From Symbiodinium natans (taxonomy: Eukaryota > Sar > Dinophyceae > Suessiales > Symbiodiniaceae): DNA of 64,000 bases. The DNA lies in NCBI GenBank assembly GCA_905221605.1, contig CAJNDS010002701.1, forward strand, positions 124,001 through 188,000. The letters are read 5' to 3'. The translations under genes and the position numbers were made by a program. Shown here in pieces: positions 54,084 to 64,000 of this stretch. Under the pieces are notes generated by a model. It was not told the DNA's origin. It was given only the letters and a program-made list of their open reading frames with translations, and did no database searches. Position 1 is the stretch's first letter. Each line of letters starts with the position of its first letter.

Positions 54084-54188
54084 CCAGAACCGAGCAAGAT
54101 CGGTGCTTCGACAGACCACCCTGAGATTTCTCGCGAAACCGAAGGGTTAAAACTGACAGTACCATCAGAGGGAGCCGAACCCTTGTGA
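54084..54188 (+). CDS. Exon-like island between telomere-like arrays
   Basis: The plus strand reads PEPSKIGASTDHPEISRETE, then GLKLTVPSEGAEPL, then TGA at 54186-54188: an acidic, hydrophilic segment that could be a C-terminal exon. Arrays of the same orientation flank it on both sides. Not recognised. Confidence 0.3.
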   Translation, partial: PEPSKIGASTDHPEISRETEGLKLTVPSEGAEPL

Positions 54189-54196
54189 GAATACAA

Positions 54197-54280
54197 CCCT
54201 AAACCCTAAACCCTAAACCCTAAACCCTAAACCCTAAACCCTCAACCCTCAACCCTAAACCCTAAACCCTAAACCCTAAT
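54197..54280 (-). repeat. CCCTAAA array
   Basis: About 12 units with two CCCTCAA variants. Confidence 0.97.
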
Positions 54281-54299
54281 CAAGTCCAGAGGCTACTAG

Positions 54300-56225
54300 C
54301 ATTTCCCCTGGATTGCCCCAAGCAAACAAATTATAAGTCTGGAGTTAACTATGTCTCCTCCCTCAAACTTTGAAAAAACAACTAACCAGAGTTACTTGTC
54401 CGGAGAGCGGGTTGAACGGTTGAACGCCCCCAGAAGTACGAACTACGGAGTTCATTCTCTTAAGCCCCTGTTTCCATTGTTTTTTCATGGTCAGCCCTAA
54501 ATCACGATTTGCTCAAGAAGCTTCCCAAGAACAAGTGCTTTTTCGTAATCGAAACCCTAGAGGGCTTCTGGCACTTCAACAGCTTCGTGCCGGGGACTGC
54601 CGGGTTTCAACCCGACACCGGGTCTCACTGCGCTTCACCCCCAAGGAGCTCCATGCAGGAGCTCCATGCAACTGGGTTCAGGGTTTCTGTGGAGCTTCTG
54701 GTGGAGGTTCACGGCATAGGAAGCTGGAGGTTGACTGTGGTTCAGGGCAGAAAAGTTCTCAAGCCAGACGGCCCAAGCCAAGGCCCAAAACACGCATCTG
54801 AGACAAGGCTCAAGTCTACCTTGAACCATGAAACCCAAAGGCTTTGGGTGTCTTTAGGGGTATGGAAGCAGATTCCACGCATCTCAAAGGCCTTTTTGAC
54901 AACTCAAAACCAAGAGGGCCCTCCAACGGAAACATGGAGAGCAGTCATGAGCATATATGAGCACTCACCAACGCTCGTGAGCGCTCATGGGCACTCATGA
55001 GGACTTGAGATCTTGGGACCCGGCCCGAAAAGCGCCAGCCAACTTCCCGTCGCGTCCTCGACTAAACGAGGACGAAGAATCTTAGAGTCTTAGAGCTGAA
55101 GAATCTCAGAGGAGACATTGGGGGGGGAGGGTCTCAAGATGGTGCAAGACGGCTCAAGATGGGCTCCTCTTCGAGGAGCTTCATCAGCGCGTGCCACTCC
55201 GTTCCGGCCTCCGGTGTAAGGGTGCGTTTGCTTCCAGGCGCTCTAGGGCTTGTAGGGCTGGGGGATGGTTGGCCTTGGGCCTCTACACCGTCTACACCCA
55301 AAAAGCCCAAAAAGTTCCGATGATCCCTCTAAGCTCCCTGAAACACGAACAAGCACTCAGGGCAAGGGGGTTTGACGTTTCGAGATCCTGGTGGCTGAGA
55401 GCACGGCCGCGATGGCCGCGAAGACCAGGCAGGAAGGTACGGACTGAAGGAGCATGAGGCGCCTCGGGTAGTTGGAATGGCGCTGGACATGCATGATGTA
55501 GAGTCTCGGAATCTAGGCTTTTACAGGGTGTAGTGAGAACCCGTTTAGTGATGTTTGGCGGTGTTTGGTCTGGGGCTTTAGGTCTTTAAGGGAATTTAGG
55601 CTTACGCTGTCATGTGTCATGGGGCAGCCCATGTGAGCCCCGAGCCCCATGCCCAATATAAATATTAGCCCAATACTGCCAAGTGACACAAAGTCAGGGT
55701 CTAGTCGGCCCTTGAACCCTGCAATCCTCAACCTATTTTGGTTCGATGTCCCTGAAAATTTGCAGCCCGCCCTCTCAGGCATAGGCATGATATTCACCTC
55801 GGCTGGGCTTTATTCGGGGAGGGTTCGGGGCTTAGGGGCTTTGGAGGTTTTAGGATGCCAGGGTGTTTTCAAGCGCCGCGGCCTTCTTTCTGGTAAGGGC
55901 AGATACGTTCTAAGGTTCAGGGCAGGAGCTCTTTTGGGACATCAGAGTTGGGATGCAACCTGGGCTTGCGAACACAACTGCGGAACCACATGCCTAAACT
56001 CCGGCAAAACCCCTATCAGCTCAAGGGCATCCGAGGCTGAAGCTGAGAATGGCTTGAGCGTTAGGCACAAAAGCCCTGCGGCTGTGAGAAATGCCGGAAG
56101 ATGCCTACTTCTCAACTGGCAGAATACGGGGCTTTTGGAAGCTTAGGTCTCCTAGGCTCTCTTAAGGCCTCGAAAGTCATAAGCCATGTTCTGCCCCTTA
56201 GCCAATCAAAAGCCCAAAGCCAGCA
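54300..56225. other. Intergenic stretch with two long open frames of doubtful meaning
   Basis: Plus frames 54509-55000 (163 codons) and 55649-56146 (165 codons) are open but show no motif, and other frames compete. The first contains a 12 bp tandem duplication (CAGGAGCTCCATG, twice). I would not call them genes on this evidence. Confidence 0.3.
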
Positions 56226-56230
56226 CACCC

Positions 56231-56408
56231 AAACCCGAAACCCTAAACCCTACTGTAAGCCCTAGCCCTAAGCCCTAAGCCCGAAGTTCTAAGCCCCAAA
56301 CCCCCTAAACCCTAAACCCTAAACCCTAAACCCTAAACCCTAAACCCTAAACCCTAAACCCTAAACCCTAAACCCTAAACCCTAAACCCTAAACCCTACC
56401 CTAAACCC
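56231..56408 (-). repeat. CCCTAAA array
   Basis: Decayed units at 56231-56300, then about 15 perfect heptamers from 56304. Confidence 0.97.
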
Positions 56409-56507
56409 TTGAAGCTGAAACGAAGGCAAACTGAATGCATCGGAGCTTCGGCCCCGGAGCCTGGCGTTTGCTACGCGGTTTTAGGAGGGAGCTCGGGATG
56501 CTCATAA

Positions 56508-56790
56508 TTAGGGTTTAGGGTTTAGGGTTTAGGGTTTGGGTTCGGGTTTGGGGTTCGGGTTTGGGGTTTAGGGTTTAAGGTTTAGGGTTTAGGGTTTAGG
56601 GTTTAGGGTTTGGGGTTCGGGTTTGGGGTTTGGGGTTTAGGGTTTAGGGTTTAGGGTTTAGGGTTTAGGGTTTAGGGTTTAGGGTTTAGGGTTTAGGGTT
56701 TAGGGTTTAGGGTTTAGGGTTTAGGGTTTGGGGTTCGGGTTTGGGGTTTAGGGTTTGGGGTTTAGGGTTTGGGGTTTAGGGTTTAGAGCT
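56508..56790 (+). repeat. Long TTTAGGG/TTTGGGG array
   Basis: About 40 units, with repeated GGGTTCGGGTTTGGGGTTTA blocks at three places, a higher-order pattern of mixed variants. Confidence 0.97.
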
Positions 56791-56909
56791 TAGGAGCGGG
56801 CAGTCTGAGCTGTAAAGCTTCTGGTCAGCCGCATGCTCCGCATGCCCGCGCGGCATCCCGCGCGTTTTTTTTGGCCAAGCCAAGTTGGGGTGCCGGGATT
56901 CAAGGTAAC

Positions 56910-57055
56910 CCCTAACCCCCAACCCCCAACCCCTAAACCCTAAACCCTAAACCCTAACCCCCTAAACCCGAAACCCTAAACCCTAAACCCGAAACCCTAA
57001 ACCCTAAACCCCGAAACCCTAAACCCCAAAACCCGAAACCCTAAACCCCAAACCG
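56910..57055 (-). repeat. CCCTAAA array with CCCGAAA and CCCCAAC variants
   Basis: About 20 units; CCCGAAA recurs regularly in the right half. Confidence 0.95.
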
Positions 57056-57179
57056 AAACGGTTTTTATGGTGGCATCAGGATCTCAGGACCAAACAGACT
57101 CAGTCAGGCCAAGGGCTCAGGATGCTGGTGCCTGCAATAAGCCCTGTTAGTTCGTGCCCGGTGTGGCAGCTTGCCTAAA

Positions 57180-57302
57180 CTAGGGTTCAGGGTTTAGGGT
57201 TTAGGGTTTAGGGTTCAGGGTTCAGGGTTCAGGGTTTAGGGTTTAGGGTTTAGGGTTTAGGGTTTAGGGTTTAGGGCTTTTTAGGGTTTAGGGTTTAGGG
57301 TG
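57180..57302 (+). repeat. TTTAGGG array
   Basis: About 17 units with three consecutive TTCAGGG variants. Confidence 0.97.
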
Positions 57303-57538
57303 CCCAGCAACCTAGGACTCAAAAGGCTGCCCTGGTTGCCTAATTAAAGGAGTTAATAAGGGAATCTGAACCCCCCCCAAAAAAGAACACTACTGGGCAT
57401 CCTAGAAAACTCATGCAAACATGCGTTTCCTTGTGGCCGACAGCCCGAAACTGATGCAGACACTAAGCGTAGCAGATGATGAAACCACCCTACTTCCATG
57501 TCTAACCGCAGAATCCAGATCACAGGGCCCCCAGAATT

Positions 57539-57612
57539 GAACCCTATAAACCCTAAGACCCTAAACCGTATAAACCCTAAACCCTATAAACCCGAAACCC
57601 CAAACCCTACCC
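57539..57612 (-). repeat. CCCTATAAA/CCCTAAA mixed array
   Basis: The nonamer CCCTATAAA or CCGTATAAA alternates with CCCTAAA, a distinct local variant. Confidence 0.88.
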
Positions 57613-57621
57613 TACTAACCG

Positions 57622-57720
57622 AAGGCCACCCTACATGCCGCACCTTGGAAAGGGCCAGAAGACAAAATCCGGCCATTCAGTGACGAACCCGCCGCTGCGA
57701 CCTGGGCTTTATCCGCTTGA
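57622..57720 (+). CDS. Exon-like island between telomere-like arrays
   Basis: The plus strand is open for 32 codons reading KATLHAAPWKGPEDKIRPFS, then DEPAAATWALSA, then TGA. Composition is protein-like; family unknown. A C-strand array lies before it and a G-strand array after it (57785). Confidence 0.3.
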   Translation, partial: KATLHAAPWKGPEDKIRPFSDEPAAATWALSA

Positions 57721-57784
57721 GGCTTAGGACTTAGGACTGATCGCTCTCTCATGTCCTTGGACCTTAAACTCCGAACTCACATCG

Positions 57785-57850
57785 GGGTTTAGGGTTTAGG
57801 GTTTAGGGTTTAGGGTTTAGGGTTTAGGGCTTAGGGCTTAGGGTTTAGGA
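57785..57850 (+). repeat. TTTAGGG array
   Basis: About nine units, the last ones CTTAGGG. Confidence 0.97.
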
Positions 57851-57859
57851 TCCAATATC

Positions 57860-60000
57860 CTGAGCAGCCCAAGAGCTTCAGCATCAAAACCCCAAGAGCC
57901 CCCAATTCCCAGCAGAATCGGGGGATGCTAGCGGACGCTTCATGCTTTGGCGAAAGCTCGCTAAAGATACCCTCAGTTTCCATGGGCGCGTGGTATGTTT
58001 GGTGCTTGATGCAGAAATGTGGAACCTGCCTTTTTGTTGGGATTATGATTCCCTCTCCGGCAACGAGACAAACGCGACAAGAGTGCAGAAGGTAGTTTTC
58101 TTCCACAGCAAAAATGCCCAAAACCCTATTTGAAGGCTTTAACCAAACTGCCAAGCCCTCGAAATCTGAACCTCTGCCATCTAGCTGAGCCACAAGAGGC
58201 CTCATTCATCGACACTCATAGTCTTAAAAGCCACAAAATCAAAGCATTCGTGGCTCCCAGGCACTGAGGCCGGAGCTAGCGTTGACGACAGAGCCAGGCC
58301 AAACCCAAAGAGATCGAACTCCGGACCTCGCAGTTGCATTCTTCATCTTCACTGGCGTGCAGTTTCAGGTCCAGGCTTCGGCATGCTAGGGTTGACAGCT
58401 CCAGCTGCTTTGCTGCACAGCTTCACATGCTGTTGACTGGCCGTTGTTGCGTGTCGGCGCGTGCTTCGTGAGCTGGAGTCGCGCGTCATGTCTTTGCGTC
58501 GTGATTCGTGGGTGGCGGTGCGTGCTGAGCGCTCAACGGCCCAAGTCATCGTGATGACTTGGGCTTTCGGTTTCAGGAATCACGGCTAAGAGTTCAGGCC
58601 ATGAAAGCAGCGCGAATGTAAAGCAAGCACAAGCTGGCAAAGAGAAACCCGTTCTGAGGGACCGGCTGCCCCAGCAAGTGAGGGCGATGCCCCCGACTAG
58701 GAAGACCGTGGTGCAGTAGGAATGACTGGCCACGGCTGGGAGATGGGTCCAAACGCGCTGGAAGGTTGCAGCCCTTCCTATAGAGCCCTCAGCCCTCAAC
58801 ATGAAACGCCTCCACCGCCAGGCCTGAAACTCGGAATGCCAACACCAGGGAACCGAGTCGAGGCAAACTCCAACCCTTGCATCTTTCCAAGGCCGCCCAA
58901 AAGTCTCCTCCTGCCTGGGGTAGGCTTTCCTCTCAATGCACGTGGCCAAGAGGAGGACCCCCACTGGCAGAAAAGCTCTCACCTCGGGCTTCGTGGCTGC
59001 GATGCTTCTTTTAATAGCAGCTTCAGGAAGCTGTAAACTCTAAGAGGCTTCGGGACAACAGGGTTTTGATAGGGCGTTTATGGACGATCTTGCCAAGATG
59101 TCTCGGACTCTCAAAAAACACGAAGATTCCGAACTCTGCAAGTCCGCGCAACTGGGAAACACCGGACCCGTGGTCTATAGGGTGAATGAAGGCTATCCCA
59201 GCAAAACTGCAAGCCTAAGCCGTACCCAACTCCCCAAGAAGGACAGGTTTAGGGTAGGTTTAACAACAGTTAGTTTAGGTGCCCTGAGCCCCGTGACCCA
59301 CATCCCCATTGAACCCTGCTCGGGGCATCGGACTGTCTGGTTGAGAGTGATGGAGATTCGCACCAAAGAGAGGCTGTTGAGGCCGACGTTTAGGCAGAAG
59401 AGGCCTGCGAATGCTGTATGGCACAGTGTGAAAAGCTGCGATGGGCTGAAGGGCAAATCTTCTGCGATTCTGAGGTTAATCTACGAATCCAGTCTCCTGA
59501 AGCTCCGCGAGCCCAGAGATGCCCTACCGTTACTCGAGCACGGCCTGTCACGATGACCACTTGCAGGTAGTCCCGGAGTCCTGAAGCTCAGAAGGGGAAG
59601 CACTGAGGGCTTCATACGCAAAATGGGCTCGAAAAGGGCTCTAGGGGACCGGCCAAGGGCGTTGGTTCGAATGTAGGTTGAGGGGTCTGGGGTCGTCGAG
59701 TCGTTCGGAGGGTTCAGGGCTCGTTTCAGGGTTTAGGGCTTGGAGCTTCGGATGTCAGAGCTCCATCATCTGAGGGCTTTCTGGCTTTCTGCACTGGAAA
59801 GCCTTACCTGATAACCACGAACTATAGGAAAAGTGTTTTGACAGGGTGTTGAGCTTGAAGGCATCCTTTCTTAAGCCGAAACAGCCAGAACTCTTGCACG
59901 ATTTGCCACACTCAGCCTCTACAATGCAAATTCTTAGCTCCAGGAATTTGGAGCGCTCGAACCTTCCTAAACCCTAAACCTCTCTACCATAGTAACCCTA
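57860..60000. other. Intergenic stretch with unassigned frames
   Basis: Minus frame 58533-58982 (150 codons, with hydrophobic stretches such as TTVFLVGGIALTCW) and plus frame 59080-59556 (158 codons) are open and not repetitive, but match nothing I know and have no clear splice context. Confidence 0.3.
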
Positions 60001-60005
60001 AACAC

Positions 60006-60336
60006 TAAACACGACTTTGAGAACTTGATCAACTTCTCTTGTTTTACATTTTTTACCCCCCATGATCAGCACGAATTTGGAATTTGATCCATTTGGGCCC
60101 CTCTGACCCCTTTAACCCCATTCTTCAGCACGAATTAAGGAATTTGATCCATTTTGGTCTCTCTGACCCCATTCTTCAGCACGGATTTGGGAATTTGATC
60201 CATTTCGGCCCCTCTGACCCCTTTGACCCCCCATTGTTCAGCCCCCCTTGACCCCCCATTGTTCAGCATGAATTAGGGATTTGATCCATTTTGGCCCCTC
60301 TGACCCCTTGGGACCCCCCCCCCATTGTTCAACACC
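60006..60336 (+). repeat. Minisatellite of about 50-86 bp
   Basis: Five units, each containing a CAGCACGAATTTGG-like word, GAATTTGATCCATTT, GGCCCCTCTGACCCC and a CCCATTGTTCAG-like word. GATCCATTT-type anchors lie at 60087, 60147, 60198 and 60284. Spacing is 60, 51 and 86 bp, the last enlarged by an internal duplication of TTGACCCCCCATTGTTCAG. Confidence 0.92.
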
Positions 60337-60382
60337 AACAAAAATGAACTTTCGATTTTCGTAATGTTATGGGATTCTTTGA

Positions 60383-60555
60383 CCCTAAACCCTTAACCCC
60401 AAACCCTAAACCGCAAACCCTAAACCCTAAACCCGAACCCTAAACCCTAAACCCTAAACCCTAAACCCTAAACCCTAAACCCTAAACCCTAAACCCTAAA
60501 CCCAAAACCCCAAACCTCAAACCCTAAACCCTAAACCCTAAACCCTAAACCCTAA
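60383..60555 (-). repeat. CCCTAAA array
   Basis: About 23 units, with some variants at the left end and in the middle. Confidence 0.97.
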
Positions 60556-60647
60556 TCCAGGACTGCGCGCGATCTGCGGTGCGCGGCAGCCGCAGCTGAG
60601 GGATGCTGAGAGGCCGGGCCCAATCTCTCCTCTTGCCGGTCCTGGAG

Positions 60648-60850
60648 TTAGGGTTTGGGGTTTGGGGTTTAGGGTTTAGGGTTTAGGGTTTAGGGTTTAG
60701 GGTTTAGGGTTTAGGGTTTAGGGTTTAGGGTTTAGGGTTTAGGGTTTAGGGTTTAGGGTTTAGGGTTTAGGTTTTGTGCTGAGGGTTTAGGGTTCAGGGT
60801 TTAGGGTTTAGGGCTGAGGGTTTAGGGTTTAGGGTTCAGGGTTCAGGGTT
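60648..60850 (+). repeat. TTTAGGG array
   Basis: About 28 units; homogeneous to 60770, then with TTCAGGG, GCTGAGGG and GTTGAG variants. The 92 bp between this and the preceding array is GC-rich and open in one minus frame, but too weak to call. Confidence 0.97.
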
Positions 60851-60899
60851 GAGCTCCAGGCTCAGGGCGTTTCGGTGTAAAAACCCTACATACCACCAA

Positions 60900-61890
60900 C
60901 CCCCCCCCCCCCACCTCCCCCCCACCGCCCCCCCAAAACTTCGTAGCTTCGGGGCGGTAAAGCAGGAAATATTGGAGACTTTGGAGAATGTCAGGAGCTC
61001 CGGCGTTAGTATCTAACCTTAACCCATAGTCCAAGGAGCCCGAACCCGAAACCTAAACCTCAAGGATGCTTGTAGAAGTCTTACAAGCAACCATTCAGGT
61101 TCCTTAACTCAACAGACTAAACCCTAAACCGGGAGCCCAAGCCTTTACCAAGAGTTTGCCCTGACTTTGGCCTTCAGGTTTCTAGGGTTGTGGGCTTGTA
61201 GCTTAAGGCTTGGGTTTCACATGGTTTGGTTTGATGGGGCGGAGGGGCGGAGTTTGGGTGCCTTTAGGAAGTTTCGGAGCTTGGGGCTGTCACGAAACCT
61301 TCTTTTCCCCGGTGAGCCTCTACAAGAGCTGAAGCCTCTGCGGGCCGTTTGCCGCACGACGGCTGGGGCGATCGAGTAAGCCACTAAGAGTCTCGCTGTT
61401 GGTAGTCGGGTTGTGGGTTCTGGACTTCAGGGCGTGTACATTTTGCCCTTTTGTGGGGGTTGGAGTTCTGAGAACTCTCAGGCCAGCTCACTGGCCAAAC
61501 AACAAGTGCTGCTTCGCTGACTTCACAGCGGCAGAACAATAAATCGCGAGTGCTTGCAGCTTTGCTGCAGGGCAGAGAAACTACAGGGGCAAGTGCCAGG
61601 CCCAACTGCGTAGCTGCGTAGCTGTCCGCCTTCCACAGAGGAACGATCGGTACTCCGGCTACCGTGTGGGGTATGGAGAAGTCTCCCGACTCGCAATAAA
61701 CCGCAACAGATCAAATTAAGAGGTGTCTCGCAAAGGATGCGACCGTGCAAGAAGATCCTTGGGATTGAACTTAAGCCCTATCCCCAGCAAGCATACACTC
61801 CCCAAACCCTGGAGACCATTCACACAATAAGCAGAAAACTGGCTCAAGGCTTGAGCTTAGCTCATGATCGGCTTGAGGTTTAGCCAACAA
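60900..61890. other. Intergenic stretch
   Basis: Starts with a C-rich patch (60900-60935). No array and no recognised gene. Confidence 0.4.
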
Positions 61891-61892
61891 AC

Positions 61893-61993
61893 GGGGGTTT
61901 GCGAAACTAGGGGGCCCCTAAAATAGCCCCCAAGCAGTAGGATTCCCATTTAAGAAGGACCCCAAAAAAGGTCCCCCTAATTTCGGAAACCCC
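61893..61993 (-). mobile_element. MITE-like family A, copy 8 (full length)
   Basis: About 101 bp. The end GGGGGTTTGCGAAACTAGGG and the complement of the other end AGGGGTTTCCGAAATTAGGG are inverted repeats. The core reads in the minus sense (GCAGTAGGATTCCC, GGACCCCAAAAAAGGTCCCC). Confidence 0.85.
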
Positions 61994-62118
61994 TGAACGG
62001 CACCTCATTTCTCCAGCTTCTCTTCCAAAGACCACGTGGCCACCGAGGCGGCCAGAGCTGCTACAGAGAGGCCGGCACAGACCACACTGGGGTTTGCATT
62101 GACCTGCCAAGAGGCTTA

Positions 62119-62205
62119 GGGCTTTTTGGGGTTTGGGGTTTGGGGTTTGGGGGTTGGGGTTTGGGGTTTGGGGTTTGGGGTTCAGGGTTTAGGTTTTAGG
62201 GTTTT
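62119..62205 (+). repeat. TTTGGGG-dominated array
   Basis: About 12 units, mostly TTTGGGG, ending in TTCAGGG and TTTAGGTT. Confidence 0.9.
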
Positions 62206-62443
62206 GCGGCCTCCGACCTCGAAAGATGTTTGCGAGAACCCGCCGAAAGACCCCAAGACCCAGAAACTGAGACGCTTATAAGCTCCTTTCAGCTGTGAAT
62301 CTTCGAGCCTGCATGGCATCCTTCAACCTCCCATCTCTTGCTGAATTTTGCTGGGAACTAAATGCGTTCCCACCCCGCCGGTTTGAGTGATTCCCGTCCA
62401 TTTCTATAGTCAGTGAGGATACCCGCCAGGCTTTTCACCTGTA

Positions 62444-63077
62444 TTATGGGTGGTGGTGCCTATGGCCTATGGAGATTGTTCGTCCGCTGCAGCCTGTAGC
62501 TGCTGCGTAGTGCTTGGGAGATCCCACAACCACGGGTGTACCGGGCCCCAAGGCCAACGCGCGAAACGTGAATACTCCCCACTGAGAACGGCGCTGGCCC
62601 TGCACGCCGAGTCTCAGGACCAGTGGGCCCTGGATCAGTTCCACGTGGAGAATTGCTCAGATAATCCAAATTAATCCAGGGACGCCAGGCATTAACATCC
62701 CGTCACGGGCGCAGCCTCCAGGGACCCACCCCTGCTGAAGTGCGTCTATGGGTGGGAACACCACGTGCGAACAAAGAAATCCCAGCTTCACTGGTTCTTT
62801 CGCGTCATGCATCCGACGAAGCTCGGTCGCCGCAGGAAGTGCCGCCGCACAAGACTTCTTCTCGTGAGGTGAGGCCACCCTTGTGCATGAGGACGCGTCT
62901 ACACCCCTAAGCCACAACACGTAAAACTCCCAAACCTCCGACAGGCGTAAGACCCCGGCCAGCAGCGGCGCATAAGCACAACCCAGCCGTGCCGTGACGT
63001 TGGCTGCTCCACAAGCCGAAGCTCTCAGCGAGACCGGAAAGTCCTGGGTCTTCTTCCGAGTATTCGGGGCTTGGGGT
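62444..63077 (-). CDS. Coding-like frame with one internal TGA, unrecognised
   Basis: One minus frame is open from about 63077 to 62660 (139 codons), has a single TGA at 62657-62659, and continues open to about 62444 in the same frame. The translation is varied and protein-like on both sides (ARLGCAYAPLLAGVLRLSEV, ATELRRMHDAKEPVKLGFLC; then VELIQGPLVLRLGVQGQRRS). No start codon near the left end, no known motif. It may be a pseudogene, an exon followed by an intron, or chance. Confidence 0.3.
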
Positions 63078-63399
63078 TGTCATTACTGCCATAACTTCTG
63101 AGGCCGGGCATAAAATCTGAACCCTGAACTTGGGCCCTGAATTGAGCTGCACTGCGAACACACCGCAACCATAAGGCGACTGAATAGAAAAGAACTGAAA
63201 CAGCAACCTGCCAAACAAGTGCCCCAAACACGTTGAATGACGGTTGCACATGTTGTTCTTGCCCGCGTGCATTCTGCATGGCTCGCATTTCAAAGCTTTT
63301 AATGCCCTGTGCGGAGCATTCTGATGCCACGCTGTCCATCACGTGCGTTCTGTTACCCGTGCACGCTGCGGCCATCGTCAGCACGTTTTTTGTGCCTGT

Positions 63400-63490
63400 T
63401 GCTCGCTTCTTCTTCTTCTTCTTCTTCTTCTTCTTCTTCTTCTTCTTCTTCTTCTTCTTCTTCTTCTTCTTCTTCTTCTTCTTCTTCTTG
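63400..63490. repeat. (CTT)n microsatellite
   Basis: About 28 CTT units. The minus strand reads poly-Lys or poly-Glu and the plus strand poly-Phe, poly-Ser or poly-Leu; none is a gene on this evidence. Confidence 0.97.
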
Positions 63491-63499
63491 CATTTCGCC

Positions 63500-64000
63500 T
63501 TCGTTCGTGCTTCGCCCCTTGCTTCTGATGCAACTTTCGCTTCTCGCCAAGCATCAGCGAGGAGCAAGTACACTGTGGAGAATGCCTGGGACTTTGTGGT
63601 TTTAGTCAGGGCGTTTGCTTAGGATGTGAGGAGCTCTTGGGCTTGTGGACGGGGTTCTGGGTAGTGGTTCAGAGTGTTGAGATTTCTGCTATCAAAGAAA
63701 CGTACGACACCTGCAAGGTCCCACCCTGAACTGGAAGCAACATGGCCCATAAGCTTGGCTGCAAAAACCGAGAAAGCAGCTATCAAAGCCTTGAACAAGT
63801 GTAGCTGTTCTAATTCAAGTTAAAAGTGCTTCAGCACGCAAACCCTGCGAAGAAGCAAGCCGTGCAGTCCTTGGGAGGAGACAGGCAACAACACAACCTT
63901 GGCTGTCCTTTCTTTGTTCTGTTTGACGGCATGCTGTCTTTTATTGTTTTCGCCACCCTTGTTTTCCTCCAGGTAAGGAACAAGCAGAAGTGAGATGCAG
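63500..64000. other. Right end of the window, nothing recognised
   Basis: Unique-looking DNA, short frames only. Confidence 0.4.

Noticed and set aside
58300-58345. Reverse-strand GAGTTCGATCTC word, possible tRNA-derived SINE box
   Set aside because: Only a partial B-box match, with no A box or tail visible.
1465-62205. A chromosome end or CRISPR array
   Set aside because: The heptamer arrays are interior, in both orientations and have no spacer-repeat organisation; a 7 bp unit is not a CRISPR repeat.
63025-63622. Poly-Lys, poly-Glu, poly-Phe and poly-Ser frames
   Set aside because: Translation of the (CTT)n tract in all registers; flanks give no consistent gene.
1-64000. Dinoflagellate spliced-leader relict (CCATTTTGGCTCAAG)
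   Set aside because: Looked for on both strands by eye; only partial matches such as GCCATTTTGAAAGCAAG at 30321, none convincing.

Overview
The window is nuclear DNA of a eukaryote, most likely a dinoflagellate or a close alveolate relative. Three observations point there. (i) Arrays of the Arabidopsis-type telomere heptamer TTTAGGG/CCCTAAA, the type known from dinoflagellate telomeres, occur about 50 times in both orientations throughout the interior. (ii) The one recognisable gene (12178-16305, minus strand) belongs, from memory of its motifs (YWICCFAVNQH, CEMNKF, QVIAVDA, LIFGTDGL), to a protein family I know from dinoflagellate hypothetical proteins. (iii) Its inferred introns use GT, GC and apparently GA donors, a mixture described in dinoflagellates. 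No long intact gene, bacterial operon, rRNA, tRNA or CRISPR was found. Species identity and family membership are inference, because no search could be run.

Layout. 1-3200: purine and AT microsatellites, a dispersed GCATCATGAGCATCAGC motif, first telomere-like arrays. 3228-5995: a C-rich degenerate macrosatellite that creates long but spurious proline-rich reading frames. 6230-12065: short tandem repeats, telomere-like arrays including octamer and nonamer variants, and the first copies of a ~100 bp MITE-like family (A). 12178-16305: the degenerate multi-exon gene, with telomere-like arrays inside several of its inferred introns. 16317-16830: a minisatellite just upstream of it. 17000-31260: sparse arrays, MITE-like families A, B and C, and several exon-like islands bordered by telomere-like arrays. 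The clearest is 24858-25141, where an array of about 13 heptamers and nothing else sits between two coding-like segments at GT and AG. 31260-42570: mostly low-information DNA with duplicated C-rich segments. 42750-44600: AT microsatellites, an EcoRI-site palindrome and a 1.4 kb AT-rich degenerate repeat unlike the rest. 44600-64000: more arrays and islands, a (CACG)n tract, minisatellites at 52605 and 60006, a (CTT)n tract, and a coding-like frame near the right end.

Interpretation. Telomere-like DNA here behaves as a dispersed intron and intergenic repeat rather than as a chromosome end. Repeatedly, a C-strand array, an island of about 70-170 bp with an open frame, and a G-strand array follow one another, and several islands end where GTTTAGGG supplies a GT. 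The hypothesis worth testing is that these arrays are, or derive from, introns or introner-like insertions. Most exon-like islands are too short to assign a function.
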